A DNA stretch of 64,000 bases from Paragordius varius (lineage: Eukaryota > Nematomorpha). This document shows positions 26,630 through 38,618 of this stretch, piece by piece (the first letter of the stretch is position 1; each line of letters begins with the position of its first letter). Position numbers and translations under genes: made by a program. Under the pieces are notes generated by a model. That model was given only the letters and a program-made list of their open reading frames with translations, did not search any database and was not told the origin of the DNA. The DNA lies in assembly GCA_964247055.1 (NCBI GenBank), contig OZ176053.1:11346001-11410000 (forward strand), read 5' to 3'.

Positions 26630-27190
26630 ATATCGAAAAATAGCAAAACTTGCGCGCATTTTTAAATAAATTTTATTTGGTGAAAGGTAAATGCTTCATT
26701 CCAACAACTACATATTAAAAGCCAACCAATATTTTAAAAAAAATTATTTAGATCTGGGTTCCGGAAGTTTCAAATTTTTCGCTCGTCTAAAATAGGTTAA
26801 CTCTCTTAAAATAAAGACAAAAATTCCGAGATTCGCGATAACTATTTTAATTAATACATATGCAAGCTTCGATTTCATAAAGAATGGGCACAAAAATTTA
26901 CAACCTAGTGTTATATTGCTTATTAATATACAAATATTTGAAAAGCCCGATTCGAAATTCTGAAAACTACATTATAATAAAATAATATATACACTGCATC
27001 CAAAATCGAGGGTGTAATAAAATAAACTGCTATATTCTGCTAGAAAAATGTATCAGGATTATAATGGTGCTCTTGGTTTTGGTCCTTAAGAGTGATTTAA
27101 AAAAAAGTTATTTACTTTTTGTGGTAAGTGCTTTTTTGGGGAAAGCTAGAGACTTTTTTCCAAAAAATATCTCTAAAATATATCATAATC
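26630..27190 (+). repeat. R1 element fragments (two left-arm pieces)
   Basis: The piece at 26630-26960 starts with AGCAAAACTTGCGCGCATTT and includes the AATGCTTCATTCC landmark. A second piece at 27045-27190 starts TATCAGGATTATAATGGTGC. Both match the left arm of the full copy at 45.9 kb, but they are out of order, so they come from two insertions or a rearrangement. Confidence 0.55.
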
Positions 27191-27485
27191 TACACATATA
27201 GCCAAAACAATGGGTGGAGTGATTAAATTTTTTTGACTTGACAAGTTTTTCAAGTCATGGCTCGCTTTCATGTGATACTAAAAACATTAGAGGAGAAGAC
27301 ACGCAATAAAACATGATTCGAGGTGATGAAAAATCATATGAACAACTAAAACTTGACAATTTTGCAAAAGTGGTATCACACTTGACAGATTTTAAAATAT
27401 GGATAAAATTATTTTGGAAATTATATTTGATATATTTTAAATTTTATATGTAGTTGGAAGGTTTGTTAATGTTATAAACTTTTTA

Positions 27486-28085
27486 ACGGTAAATGACGGA
27501 TTGATTATGTTTTGTAATAGCAGTATCCGTAAGATAATGATAAACGAAAACTAAATAGAAAATTAATTGAAAGTAATATTTATTAACAGAAATTATAAAT
27601 AATATGTAAAACATTTTCGTCATTAGTAATCGTAGACTAGTTTCGTGCTTGTTAGACTCATCAGTACAACTCAACTATTTTTGGGGTTCACACATCGATT
27701 TCGTTTATATATCCAACTTTGCCATTTTGGTATAAATGCAGTCGGTATAGAAATTAAAATTAAAATTGATTGCCAATCATGAAATTTAAACAAAAAATTC
27801 GAAAATAAACTGAAATTTAACACTAGGTTTAACCGTAGATTTAACCAAAATTGCAAAGTAAATATATATACGAAATCGATATGTGGAAAGCACAAAGTAG
27901 TACTGATGAGTGCAAATGAACACGAAACTAGTCTACGATTACTATTGACGAAAGGGTTTCACTCATTTATAATTTCTGTTAAAAAATATACTTTTATTTA
28001 ATTTTCTATTTTATTTTCGTTTATCATTATCTTACGGATTTAACAACTGTTATTACAAAACAAAATCAATCCGTTATTTACCATT
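27486..28085. mobile_element. F1 fold-back element with two hammerhead-like cores
   Basis: A near-complete inverted repeat with arms of about 250-300 bp, starting GGTAAATGACGGATTGATTA and ending AATCCGTTATTTACC. Each arm carries a hammerhead-ribozyme-like core. On the minus strand at about 27615-27665 it reads CTGATGAGTCTAACAAGCAC then GAAAC. On the plus strand at about 27903-27950 it reads CTGATGAGTGCAAATGAACA then CGAAAC. CTGATGA, a short hairpin and GAAA form the conserved hammerhead core. I could not place a convincing cleavage triplet and stem III, so activity is unproven. No ORF of note. Confidence 0.7.
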
Positions 28086-28261
28086 CCAATATCATTCTTA
28101 TTTTATGTTTCTTAACAAAATAGAGTGCTTCTTAATTATTTAATTGATTTCCATGAAATCCCTAAGTAGCCATACTCTCGGTTACATAGTGTTTTCAGTT
28201 TATTTTCAAATTTTCAGTTTAATTTTCAAGAATTTCAATTAAATATAATTTAAATTCGAAT

Positions 28262-28490
28262 AACCGACTGCATTTATACCAAAATGGCAAAGTTGGATAT
28301 ATTAATCGATATACGGGAAACCCCAAGTCAAATAGTTGTGTCTTACTGATGAGTGCTAACAAGCACGAAACTAGTCTGCGATTACTATTGACGAAAGGGT
28401 TTCACATTTCATTTATAATATATTCAATTAATTTTCTATTTAATTTTCGTTTATTATCTTACGGATTTAACAACTGCTATTATAAACTTT
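28262..28490 (+). mobile_element. F1 element, single-arm copy with hammerhead-like core
   Basis: A third F1 arm in the same orientation as the right arm of the neighbouring element. It begins CCGACTGCATTTATACC and carries CTGATGAGTGCTAACAAGCA then CGAAAC at about 28348-28375. Here stem II pairs perfectly (GTGC/GCAC), the best-preserved core of the three. Related sequence without a clear core recurs at about 36483-36600. Confidence 0.65.
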
Positions 28491-29169
28491 TTATTTAATA
28501 ATTTTTGGCTAATAAACCGATTCAAAATGGGTGTATACAAAAGAGGATAAAATTTAAGGAGGCCATGCTAAATGTATGATGCATTTATATCCTAAGTTCT
28601 ACATTCCATAAGCCCACGAATTTGCAAAAATTACAGATATATTTTTAATGTATTTTCAATAATCATACAAAAAAGGTAAACATTTTGGAAGAGTGAATTT
28701 ATTGTTAGTGTTATTGAAAATTTGATTATTAATATCTGTAACACATACGGTACAAATTTGAAACTTTGTTCGCTAATTCGTATAAAAACACAATTAAATT
28801 TATAAAATATCTTCGCTATAATTAACAAATTTTATTTGGTAGATTTAAAAATATATTTTGAATTATATTTTGAATAAACCTATATTTTGTCAATTATTCA
28901 ACTGATCGCTATAGGTTAGATAACCTAAAAAGGTATATATTAATTTTATAATAATCTCTTCCTAACTTGATGAACAATTGAAAATCGCTTTAAAATTTAA
29001 TTGATGAAAATTTCTTAAATGAAAATATATCTATCTAATTAAATATTAATCTTGTTTGAAATTGTCAAATATTCGTTTAAATTCATAGACGCTAAAAGTT
29101 ACTTCATATTAAAACTGTAAAGCATTTTTTTCCTTATAACTTTATTTCAAACGTAATGTTCAATAAATT
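28491..29169. other. no gene recognised
   Basis: AT-rich; I see no exon and no repeat end here. Confidence 0.5.
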
Positions 29170-29463
29170 AAAAATAATAAGTTGTTATATTTTTTCGAAA
29201 AAAAATATTTTTAGATGAGAACTCCGAAAGCTCCAATTTTTTGATCTTCTATAATGGGCTAGTCTTAAAATAAAAGGAAAAAGCGGGGATTGCGCGATAA
29301 AAATTTTAAATATATACTAAATTTTGACATCAATTAAAAATATTTTGTAAAAAATGCATACTTTTTTTAAAAAACCTAATTTTTAGTAAAATTCTGTTGA
29401 AGCGTACTTCATACTATTTTGAGTCATTGTGGAAACGGATTAAACCTTTAATTGAGTCTATAT
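29170..29463 (+). repeat. R1 element copy c, left part
   Basis: Carries GAAGCGTACTTCATACTATT and the GTGGAAACGG block of the R1 left half, then stops at the hAT insertion. Its right part resumes at 31104. Confidence 0.75.
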
Positions 29464-31103
29464 CAGGGCTTCTTAAACTTTTGTAGTTCCCGACCCCATT
29501 TATGATTGTGAGTTTCTTAACGACCCCAACAAATATAAAAGAATAGTTTCTTCGAAATATTTATAAATTTTGTTGATAATATTTATCAGATTATTTCGGC
29601 TTTGAGAGATTGACAAAAATAAATCTAAGTTTTTTTAAAATTTCTACAACATTTTCTGATTTATAGTAAATTTATACAAGATACTAACTGGCCCTTTCTC
29701 TTCGGTTTGGCGTAGTCTCATCGATAATTATTCTTAATAATTAGGAATAAATAGAGTTAATGGAGATAAAATATTAATAATAAACATATTTAATAAAAAG
29801 GATGTCCTTAAGTATTCTTTTACGAGTTTTTCTGAAATATTACTTGAAATTGACCATATTTAATCTGTTCCATATTAAAGTTTTCATCATTGGATTTATT
29901 TTAAGATTTTCGTTTTACGAAATCATGGTTAAAAGTTCTAATTTGAAATTGTGTTCATACAGCTGGGATCAAGGGATATGAAAAGTAAATCCTTTGTGGT
30001 TTTTAAAGGAATGATATTATACAAATCCCCAGAAATGTGATTAACTGAACTCGTATGCCTTCTTAATTTTTCTGAAATTTAGCTCCGAAACTACGCCTAT
30101 TTTTTATGGCGTTTCAGTTTTAAACCGGTAGACCCCACCCATAGACCTATATGGAAAAGCGTTGTTAAATTCTTTGCCTATATAGGGCAAATAATCAAAA
30201 TCATCTTTGATATCATCGTCTCATGGGTAATTCGAAAAAATACCTCAACACTAAATAATCGTTATATGATGGCGTTTTAGGGCATAAAGGCCCCAAATTA
30301 AAGGCTAATAAAAATACCCGACCTTAATTTTTACCTAGTTACGGGTAATATTTCAGGCTTTTAATGAGCTCATATGGCATAATTTTTCTGTAAATTAGCT
30401 CCCAAACAACGCAATTTCTATATAGTGGCGCAGTTTTAGCGGCTATCGCTTACCCAGCAGCCAATATTAATAAAACGCAAGACTAAAATTTTTGCCACAG
30501 AGAATAACTCGAATCCTCAGTGAATTTTTACGGTCTCATACCCTGGGCAAAAAAATTATTTAATTTTTTTGAAAAAAATGGCATTTTACGGGGGGAACGG
30601 GTAAAAAGAGAGCCTTTAAAAAAGTAAGCCGACTAGGTTCGGCGCAATCGAAAAAAAGTAAAAATAATCATATTTGAAGTCGGATGGTCCAACAGGTTTT
30701 CCGCAAAATTGTCTTAAAGATACGATTTTTCTAAACTTCTGTTTTCAAAAAAACTTGTTTTTTACAATGGGATGGGCCACTGGGAGCCTAATTCGAAAAG
30801 GCGAAGCTATTGTCGGAGCATTCATTAATGATTATACTTTTTCATTTGGATTTGAAGGGTCTCTCGGTTTTCAAACAGATCGCAGAGCCAGCATTTTCCA
30901 TTTTTACAAAATAGATTATAATGATTGGAATAGAACTGGTATAAACAGCCTCTCCGAACCAGAAGATTTTATGATACATTTACTACGATGATTGTAATTT
31001 TTTTTATAACAATAACTTTACTAGTTAAAAAACATTTTTTGTTAAATTGTATTTTTATCACTCGCGGCCCCGAATAAGCGCGATCCATAGTTTAAGAATC
31101 CCG
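29464..31103. mobile_element. hAT-type non-autonomous transposon, copy 2, nested in R1
   Basis: Inverted ends CAGGGCTTCTTAAACT and AGTTTAAGAATCCCG. The flanks GTCTATAT (29456-29463) and TTCTATAT (31104-31111) match at 7 of 8 bases, a hAT-length duplication. Removing the element restores a continuous R1 sequence that aligns with the copies at 12.1 and 46.2 kb, confirming the boundaries. It is about 1.64 kb, aligns along its length with the element at 14.6 kb, and holds the related 105-codon frame (30674-30991). No transposase motif was recognised. Confidence 0.85.
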
Positions 31104-31690
31104 TTCTATATAATTCAATGATGCTGAACATTCTATCACCTCAGAATTTTAATTAAAAATTATGTTAATTAGCATCGTGGTTTTTTACGAAATTTACTTA
31201 TATCTTTAAGCAAAGAACCTTTAATAGAATTCTGAAATGATAGAAATGTTCAGCATCATCAAATTATATAATATAATAGCTAAAGGGGTTTTAAAGTTTC
31301 CATCATGCCTCAAACAAGTATGAAATACGCTTAAGTTTTTGAAAAAAGTAATCTATTTGAAATTTTTATCGAGCAATATTGGAGTATTTACGTTTATTTC
31401 AAGAGAACAAGCTTATTTTAGGAGAGCGAAAAAACGTAAGACTTTCGGAGCCCACATCTAAAATTTTTCAAAAATATTATTATGCTTTTCATATATATTT
31501 TATGATAAATTTTAAAGATATTTTTGGAATGCCTAGCTTTGACCAACGAATTTCGCCATTTTCTGATACGGAGCACTTACCACAAAAGTGTAAATAAATT
31601 TTTAAAATCACTCGTAAGGGCCAAAACCAAAAGTACCAACGTAATCCTGATACTTTTTTCCTATCAAATTATATATGTATATTATCATTA
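31104..31690 (+). repeat. R1 element copy c, right part
   Basis: Resumes with AATTCAATGATGCTGAAC, then the mirrored ATGTTCAGCATCATC, the GTTTCCATCATGCC block and the right arm with GGAGCACTTACCACAAAAG. It ends near CCTGATACTTTTTTCCTATC. Confidence 0.75.
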
Positions 31691-31699
31691 AGTTTTTTT

Positions 31700-32734
31700 G
31701 CGCACACTGTGTCTATATGCAAACTAATTGATTCGTTATGAACATCAAATAATTATGATATAAGGTATGAAATAATTATTCCAAACTATAATTTTATGAG
31801 TATTCCACTATCATTTGTCTTTTTGTTTGATATACTTCTACATTCATATGTTAGTGCTTTTTTGCGAAATATCGTGGGAAAATCGATCTAAATGATGGTC
31901 CAGTAAATGCTACTTAATGGACTTGTTGGCTCTATAATTAGTATTTATTTATATTTAATACCAATTATTCAATAACTTTCACCTATCCTTTCCAATGTCA
32001 GCGACATTCGCAGATTGGTGTTGCCAAATGCAAGATTCGGAGATGAGTTAACAACACTTGGAATTATTATTATCCTTAAATGTTTGAAAATTGGGGTCCG
32101 GTTTCGTACCCATTTTCAAATAGACTAATTCTTTGCATTAAGGTTTATGCGCATCCTTCTCTTTAGTTAAACTATAAAGGTGCAAGTTAAACCTAATTAA
32201 TATGACGGTACAATCAACTTCGCCATTGCAAACATGGCTGAGTTGTCTAAGCTATGTACTCCTATGGTTCAAGCTAGGCTCGCAGATTGTATATTATCGC
32301 TATAATGGGATACACTTTTGTTAAAAGACAGAAGATGCAGGAATCAGGGATATTCCCTAACCCCTCCCCACCAAATATTATTCTATAATATACCTTATAA
32401 TCGGAAATCAATGGATACTTGCCATGTAAATGTACTCAACATTTGTTATACAATTTCTCACCCTTATGCTAATTATTTCATAATGTAAGTGCTTGAGAGA
32501 ATCATAGACCTATGAATCACAGAAATAAAATTTTGTTACGATTTATAACGAAAATCACCTATATTAACTTTCCAACTCGTGTTCTGAATGCTATTTCTTT
32601 GGTGCTTTAGTTGGTAAATGTTATTCAGACGTAGGGATGTGCCGACCAAATTAAAGATCTAGGTCGCTACCACGAAAAAAAATGACCAGGTCATTTATTT
32701 ATTTATAAACGTTTTACAATTTACTACAAACAAA

Positions 32735-32775
<41 letters not shown>

Positions 32776-33160
32776 CATATAAACATATTATCTTTGGATC
32801 AATACAATATATTGAAAACCGTAAATAGAAAGCGTTAACCAATTCTTTCTTGGCTCATTTATTAAAAGCATGTCGAAAAAATAATTTAAACAGTGGCGAT
32901 ACCACAAAGGTACTTGATGCTCTTAAATAACATGGCACAATTATTATTTTCCATGTGAAAAAATATATTCACAGCTTGTAAAATATATGGCAAAAACTGG
33001 AATTTAAAAAAAATATGGCCATTTGAAGGTCAAAGAATTTTTTATAGGTACATTACCGACTATCAAGACTTGCCTTTGCTAGTCAGGATAATTATTTTTA
33101 TACCCGCTAGTCCAGCTGAGAAACCGTTTAAATGAAAATCGCTTAATAGCTGTTAAATAT
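31700..33160. other. no gene recognised; (TA)n and a weak tRNA-like head
   Basis: A (TA)n run lies at 32739-32770. At 32233-32285 the sequence TGGCTGAGTTGTCTAAG followed by GGTTCAAGCTA resembles the A and B boxes of a Leu/Ser-type tRNA or a SINE head. The arms do not close, so this is only a hint. Confidence 0.4.
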
Positions 33161-33260
33161 ACCATTTACAATTCAAATTCGTTCTTAAACAATTCAAATT
33201 CACTCTTGAACAATTCAAAATGACCCATGAAAAAATTAAATTCACCCTAAAAAATATTTG
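33161..33260 (+). repeat. M1 element, left end only (copy 3)
   Basis: ACCATTTACAATTCAAATTC with three 21-bp subterminal units, ending abruptly at the adjoining R1 piece. The insertion of or recombination with R1 removed the rest. Confidence 0.7.
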
Positions 33261-33261
33261 A

Positions 33262-33560
33262 AAAACCATTCTTTGGCTTTTTCTGACGTGATAGAAATGT
33301 TCAGCATCATCGAATTAAAACGATTTTTATAATATATTATTAGAATGTTTTTATACCGTTTCCACCATTCTTCAAAATACCATCCAACTCGCTTCTCCAA
33401 AATTTTGCTATAAAATAAATATTTAGATAAAATATCCATTTTTTAGAAAAAAACTTTTATTGATGTCAAAATTTAGCATGCATTAAATAATTTCATCACA
33501 CAATCTCGGCCCTTTAGCTTTTATTTTATTGGAACTTCTGAAAAATGTGGAAGAAATAAC
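33262..33560 (+). repeat. R1 element fragment (copy d)
   Basis: Contains GATAGAAATGTTCAGCATCA, CCGTTTCCACCATTC and the ATCTCGGCCCTTTAGC block of the R1 right half. Confidence 0.65.
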
Positions 33561-34361
33561 ATCCGATTTCCGCGGACACCCACAAAATTCTCAATAAAAA
33601 TAAAAAATTAAAACTTCGATATATTTGACCTATTTTGAACTAACTCAAAAATACATTCTTATTACATATATATAAACGCAATTTTCGAAATTCATAAGGG
33701 CCATGTGAACAAACCGTACAAATTCACTCATGTGAATGAGAGCCATATAAATAAGCTGACTCAAAAGGCTTCCATTTTTCCTCGTATTTTTTTGAGTCAT
33801 AGCGTTTTGATTAAGCTACATAAATTGTGTTATTCAATATACTATTTCAATAGCCATACGATATTAAAGTCATATAATTATCTTGAACAGGCTCATTCAC
33901 ATGGCCCATATGTTTTTTGGCCTCAAATCATTCTGAGAATTTTGTAAGGCTTATAAATACCTTAATTCATATTACCCACAGTATAAAAAAGTAACAAATT
34001 AAAATGGCTTGACTAAATTTTGGTTGAGAGCTTAAAGTAACAAACCCTATAATATATATCACATTTGGGCACAAAGTGATTAATTTAGACTAAGATATTG
34101 CATATATAATGCTTGATTCTCAGGTGATTTTTTTCCAACCAACCTTAAAATATTATTTAATTTGGATGAATTGTCAATTACTTTTAAACGAAAACCAATA
34201 TAAGGATTAAATTTTAATTAATTATGGTTTTATACGATTAAAAGGGATCATATATTACTACCTAAATCATTATTAAGCTAAAACTATCATTAATATTTAA
34301 TTAATTCTTGGCAAGTACATATATGGCAATCACTGTAATAATTTTTTTTACTTGCCGATAA

Positions 34362-35624
34362 ATGAATTTTACGGATTGTGATATTGTCTCAAACAATGTG
34401 TGTCCAATCAATAATTCCGACATAGAAAAGTTAAGTTTCAAAATTTTTTTTAAATTCATAATCACAATGGTTTTTATAGCGATTGGATATTGCGGTAATA
34501 TACTAGGGCTATTATTTCTACGTAATTTAAAGGTTAAAAGTATTTCCGATTTATTCCTTACCTACATGGTTTACATAAGTTTGGTTTATTGTACCATTAG
34601 CTTAACATGGGTAATCGAACATGTTAGAAGGATTGTCCTTACACCCTACAGTACTAATCGGATATGGATGTTTTACATTGTACATTTTCAGTTAATGTTA
34701 CTACATGGTACATCAGCAGCAGGGCTCTTTTACTTGCTCGTAATCTTGCTTGATCGATATATTGCGCTCAAACATTATGCAACATATAAGGAAAAACGGA
34801 AAAAGTTACGGAAACTAAAGTATTTTGCTTTTCCTTACTGGATCTTTGCTGTTATTTTATGTTTCAGCAGCTTTTACTGGTACGAAATGCCAATGTGTTA
34901 TGTAACACCCAGGGATCCTATCTTGTATAACAAATTAAACCATAATGTAAGGAGTTACGTTGCATATTCAACGCTAATAAATAATACAAGGACAATCACC
35001 ATTTTATCCTGCATTCCGTACAAAGCATGGTATAAACGCAAATTACATGAACCGATGTGGTTATTTTACTATGATATATTTCGGGAAATCGTACTTACAT
35101 GCATCCCAGGTATTCTGATTTTTTATTTTGGAGTCCATGTTACGTATTGCGTTTGGAGATTCCATAAAAATAAAGTTAGATTACGGAATATAGCTATGTT
35201 AGGTGCAACAACTACGTCTCACAATAGTAAACTTGAGCCAAATGAAGTGAGGGCCTCAGGTCAGGAAACAACTATCAGCAAAAGTACAATTTTCAACCCA
35301 GGTGCCGTACAACCGCAAATAAGCCCTAATACACAAAAGACGTGGAAAACGGAAGCTTTTCGAAACATATCAGCATCAATGTATTTCATTATTTTTTGTG
35401 CTTGCCTAATACCAGGAAGTGTTGTAATAATGATAAGGCAGCATTTAGAGAATATTAGAAACACCGCAAGAGTCAACGTTAATTCTGTTCTTTTTTCTGG
35501 TTATGGGTTGGAAATTTTGTTTCATATTCTCGTTATACAAATAACTTTTTATGTCGACACTCGGTTCAAAGAATTTATGCGCAGATTGAAAGTGAAGTTT
35601 CGTAATTCGGAAAGCTTAAATTAA
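34362..35624 (+). CDS. class A GPCR, FMRFamide-receptor-like, single exon
   Basis: A 420-residue intact frame, ATG to TAA, with seven hydrophobic segments at about 30-54, 62-85, 102-130, 153-175, 236-263, 333-358 and 374-397. TM1 keeps the GN pair (GYCGNILGLLF, Asn46). TM3 ends in DRY (131-133) followed by IALKHY. A long third loop (264-332) is basic at its start and Ser/Thr-rich. The arrangement resembles the invertebrate FMRFamide/peptide receptor group, plasma membrane, G-protein coupled. Oddities for class A: no Asp in TM2, no CWxP in TM6, TM7 reads IQITFY where NPxxY is usual, and no Cys at the top of TM3 although Cys179 and Cys217 lie in the second outer loop region. It is likely a divergent orphan; the ligand cannot be told. 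Single-exon structure could mean an old retrocopy or simply intron loss. Confidence 0.9.
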   Translation: MNFTDCDIVSNNVCPINNSDIEKLSFKIFFKFIITMVFIAIGYCGNILGLLFLRNLKVKSISDLFLTYMVYISLVYCTISLTWVIEHVRRIVLTPYSTNRIWMFYIVHFQLMLLHGTSAAGLFYLLVILLDRYIALKHYATYKEKRKKLRKLKYFAFPYWIFAVILCFSSFYWYEMPMCYVTPRDPILYNKLNHNVRSYVAYSTLINNTRTITILSCIPYKAWYKRKLHEPMWLFYYDIFREIVLTCIPGILIFYFGVHVTYCVWRFHKNKVRLRNIAMLGATTTSHNSKLEPNEVRASGQETTISKSTIFNPGAVQPQISPNTQKTWKTEAFRNISASMYFIIFCACLIPGSVVIMIRQHLENIRNTARVNVNSVLFSGYGLEILFHILVIQITFYVDTRFKEFMRRLKVKFRNSESLN

Positions 35625-35701
35625 CAACTTATATCATGTCAAAAGTGGTGTTAAAAGATTAATTTATTCATTATAATACGTTTTTAATGCATAATTTAAC
35701 A

Positions 35702-35707
35702 AATAAA
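35702..35707 (+). promoter_or_regulatory. polyadenylation signal of the receptor gene
   Basis: AATAAA 78 bases after the stop codon, the first canonical signal downstream. Confidence 0.5.
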
Positions 35708-35950
35708 TTAAATCAAAAATATTCATATTATAACTGTAATAACTATGACAAATTTAGTAAGATATAAATTGTCATTGTTTTATGACTTGCCACTATACCC
35801 TAATTAAAACCAAATAAATATCATTAGAATCCAAAATTAATATAATTTTATGGGCGTAAGCAGCCTTATTAAGAAGTTTATGTTAGCCTTATCCTTTATC
35901 TAAAATCGCAAAAAACTCACACATTAAAAATGTTTTTGGTAGCAATGGAC

Positions 35951-36208
35951 CAGGGGTGTTCAACACAAATGGCTTCGCAGACCGCTTTTTTTACTCACAC
36001 TGGGTAAGACTGTAAAATACCAACACAATATAACATTTTTCTAGTTTTTGTTGGGTTGATTTATTTAAAAAATTGTTTAAGTATTATAACTTTTCCTTAA
36101 ATTTTGTAGACATAATTTGCAAATTATGGATTTCCGAGTTTTTGCGGGCCGCACACATACTCTGGAGGGCCACATGCGGCCCGTGGGCAGCCTGCCGAGA
36201 ACTGGGCT
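35951..36208. mobile_element. hAT-like miniature element
   Basis: Starts CAGGGGTGTTCAACAC and ends GCCGAGAACTGGGCTAG, with the GGGCCGCAC and ATGCGGCCCGTGGGCAG blocks typical of hAT-derived miniatures. It shares the inner TTGCAAATTATGGATTT with pieces at 7.9 and 62.3 kb. No ORF. Confidence 0.6.
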
Positions 36209-38239
36209 AGTGTTATAATCAATAACGTAAAAAAGCCGAGTTTATGGATAACAATTTTTCAATGGTAGACACTGTGTCATAAACTTGCTTTGAAATAATT
36301 TTAGCAAAATTTTGTTCAAACATATTTTTAGATATTTTAATGCATGCTAGAACGCGTTTTTAACGCTAATTTTTTTGTTTGTTATCAATCAAATCATAAT
36401 CGCACAATTATTGCCTTCACAAGGAACACGGGATATAAATTTTAGGTTGCGGGTGAAAAAATTAAAATTTAATAAAATTTTAAAGGTAAATGAAGGATTG
36501 ATAATGTTTATTAACAATTGTTAAAGTAAAATATAAACGAAAATTGAATGGAAAATTAACTGTATTAATAAATTTTGTTTTTTATCATTAATGATAGGCT
36601 TCAAATTATGGAGTCTGTTAATATGTTTTGGAAATTTTAATATAATTTACGAAGTTCCTATGCTTCGTTTTTTAAAATTAATTTACACAAGATGGTATAT
36701 ATGATTACGATAAATAATTTTTCCTATAAAGAAATGAAATAATAATAAAAAAAAGTTTTGTTAAATGCCATAATAAATGCCAACTATACCCACACAGGAT
36801 TAGATGCATTGCATTTTTGGGATTTAATGCAATTATAATACAATTTACTAAATATCCAATTAAAGAATGTTTTATTGTGAAGATTTATTTTTTATTCAAA
36901 TACACAATATTTATCCATGGATACATTTATTGAAACGTTTCCAAAATGACTTCTCGTAATTTCTTTATCATATACAAGATTTTTCTAAATAAACCCGTTA
37001 TAAACGCAGTGACATCATGATGATTGATTTTCTCTTTTTTGGTGGTATCTAAGTAAAAAATAAAACATTAGGGCCTATTTAAATGAGCTGTTGAGCTAAC
37101 TTATGCCCATGTGTCGATCCTTAGAATAAGCTGGCTCTTAATATACTTTATAAAAGGCATATCCACCAGTTGGAAAAAAGTTTTCTTAGAAATTTTTTCG
37201 ATTTTAACTTTTTAACCAAAAACCATTTAAACACGACTTTGTGGCCATGGATACTTCTAAAATATTAACATTATTATTATGTATGGTTATGTTAGCATTG
37301 TGGCTCACAATACTATATATACGAACTTAGTGCCAATGTAATAAAAAACAATATGCCATTTTAATATACAAGTATTTGGTATTAATATAGGTTTCAACTA
37401 TGAAAATATTTTAAATAGGTCAACTTTATTGGTGTGCACCACTACTATTTAATACATTTTTTCAAGTAAATTAAAATTTTTTAAACAACATTTTTTCATC
37501 CAAGCGCAACGCTTAAAAAACATTGCGTTTGATCGAAAAAGTTGTATACATTTATAAAATTAAATGTCCAAACCTAAATCTAAGCGAATAATATTATATT
37601 ATCTATAAATTTTTTTGAATTTTTGGCACACAGTTGTTTCGAAAAAGACACTAATTTTGTAATAATGCATAAAACAACTGACGGCTTTGAATCTAACAAA
37701 CTATCAGCAGGGTTTTACATCCAAATAATAATTATTTGCATTCATTTTTTCTTACAATTTAAGGGCCAGTAATTATATAATTGTTATATATTAAAGATTA
37801 TTTAAATTATTATAATATTGATGTGTAAAAATTATTTAAGGAAAAATCAGGAACCAAAATAGAACCGGTTCCGAAACCGTTAAATTTTAGAGAAATCAAT
37901 TCCCTGTGCTTTTTCAAACGCTTTGACTTCATAAATATCCATTTGAACCGGCTCATGTTTTAAAAGGTCTACCTAGGTCTGGCTCAAAGCTCATATGATG
38001 CCAAATTATAAGGAATATAATTGGGTACACAATTAATTCTTCAGTCATCCCAGTAGAAAATATTTTGCCTTTCTTCATTATAAATAATTTGAAACAATTA
38101 TTACAGTTCAAAAGTCACAAAAAGTCGAAATTTTATTTAACCTTTTTCTACGATAATTAAAGCAGAAGTTTAAAAATATATATAGAATTAATCGTCACCT
38201 GCCTAAAACTGACCATATGATAAAAATTAAGGGATCTAC
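36209..38239. other. no gene recognised; F1 fragment at the start
   Basis: About 36483-36600 matches the outer arm of F1 (GGTAAATGAAGGATTGATAA). The rest is AT-rich with no supported exon. Confidence 0.5.
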
Positions 38240-38618
38240 TTATGAACACGCTTCGTCTAAGAGCCTGAATCTAACTTAAAAAGGGGGAATGAAAAGTAAA
38301 TTAAACTAAAATCTACCTTTTAAAGATCAATAAAATAGGTAGGTAAGTTTACAAACACTAAGTGAAATGGTATAAGAAGAAAACAAAAATATTTAGAACC
38401 CTATCATTAAAAATAAAATAATATTTAAAGAAAAAAATACGTGGTGCAACGGATGATTGTGTTGATTTTGGCTTTAAAAGTTGTTTAAAAATTTCTGGAT
38501 AATTTTTGGCTAAATGATTCAATGAATTGCTGTCTATAGCAAAGACTGAGGGTTTGAATACAAAATGCAATAAAATGAAAACCAAAAGTGTCCAGATGAA
38601 GAAGTTATGACGTCCCAT
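38240..38618 (-). CDS. possible small secreted protein, two exons
   Basis: ATG at 38618 begins MGRHNFFIWT and a long hydrophobic run, a good signal peptide with likely cleavage after SVFA (residue 27). The remainder is a short mature part, IDSNSLNHLAKNYPEIFKQL and onward. The first exon ends at CCAC|GTATTT (38441, phase 1). A pyrimidine-rich acceptor at 38275 allows a second exon 38240-38274 in phase, adding LRFRLLDEACS and a stop, 70 residues in all. Its size and layout suit a peptide precursor or small secreted effector, but I recognise no family. The second exon is the weakest part; the true gene may continue elsewhere. The nearest gene, the peptide-type receptor, is 2.6 kb away and no link is shown. 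Confidence 0.4.

Noticed and set aside
32233-32285. Possible tRNA gene
   Set aside because: A- and B-box-like strings are present but no cloverleaf closes; at best a SINE head.
33705-33947. 80-codon plus-strand frame
   Set aside because: It lies within a small inverted repeat (GGGCCATGTGAA at both ends), so it is more likely repeat sequence than a gene.
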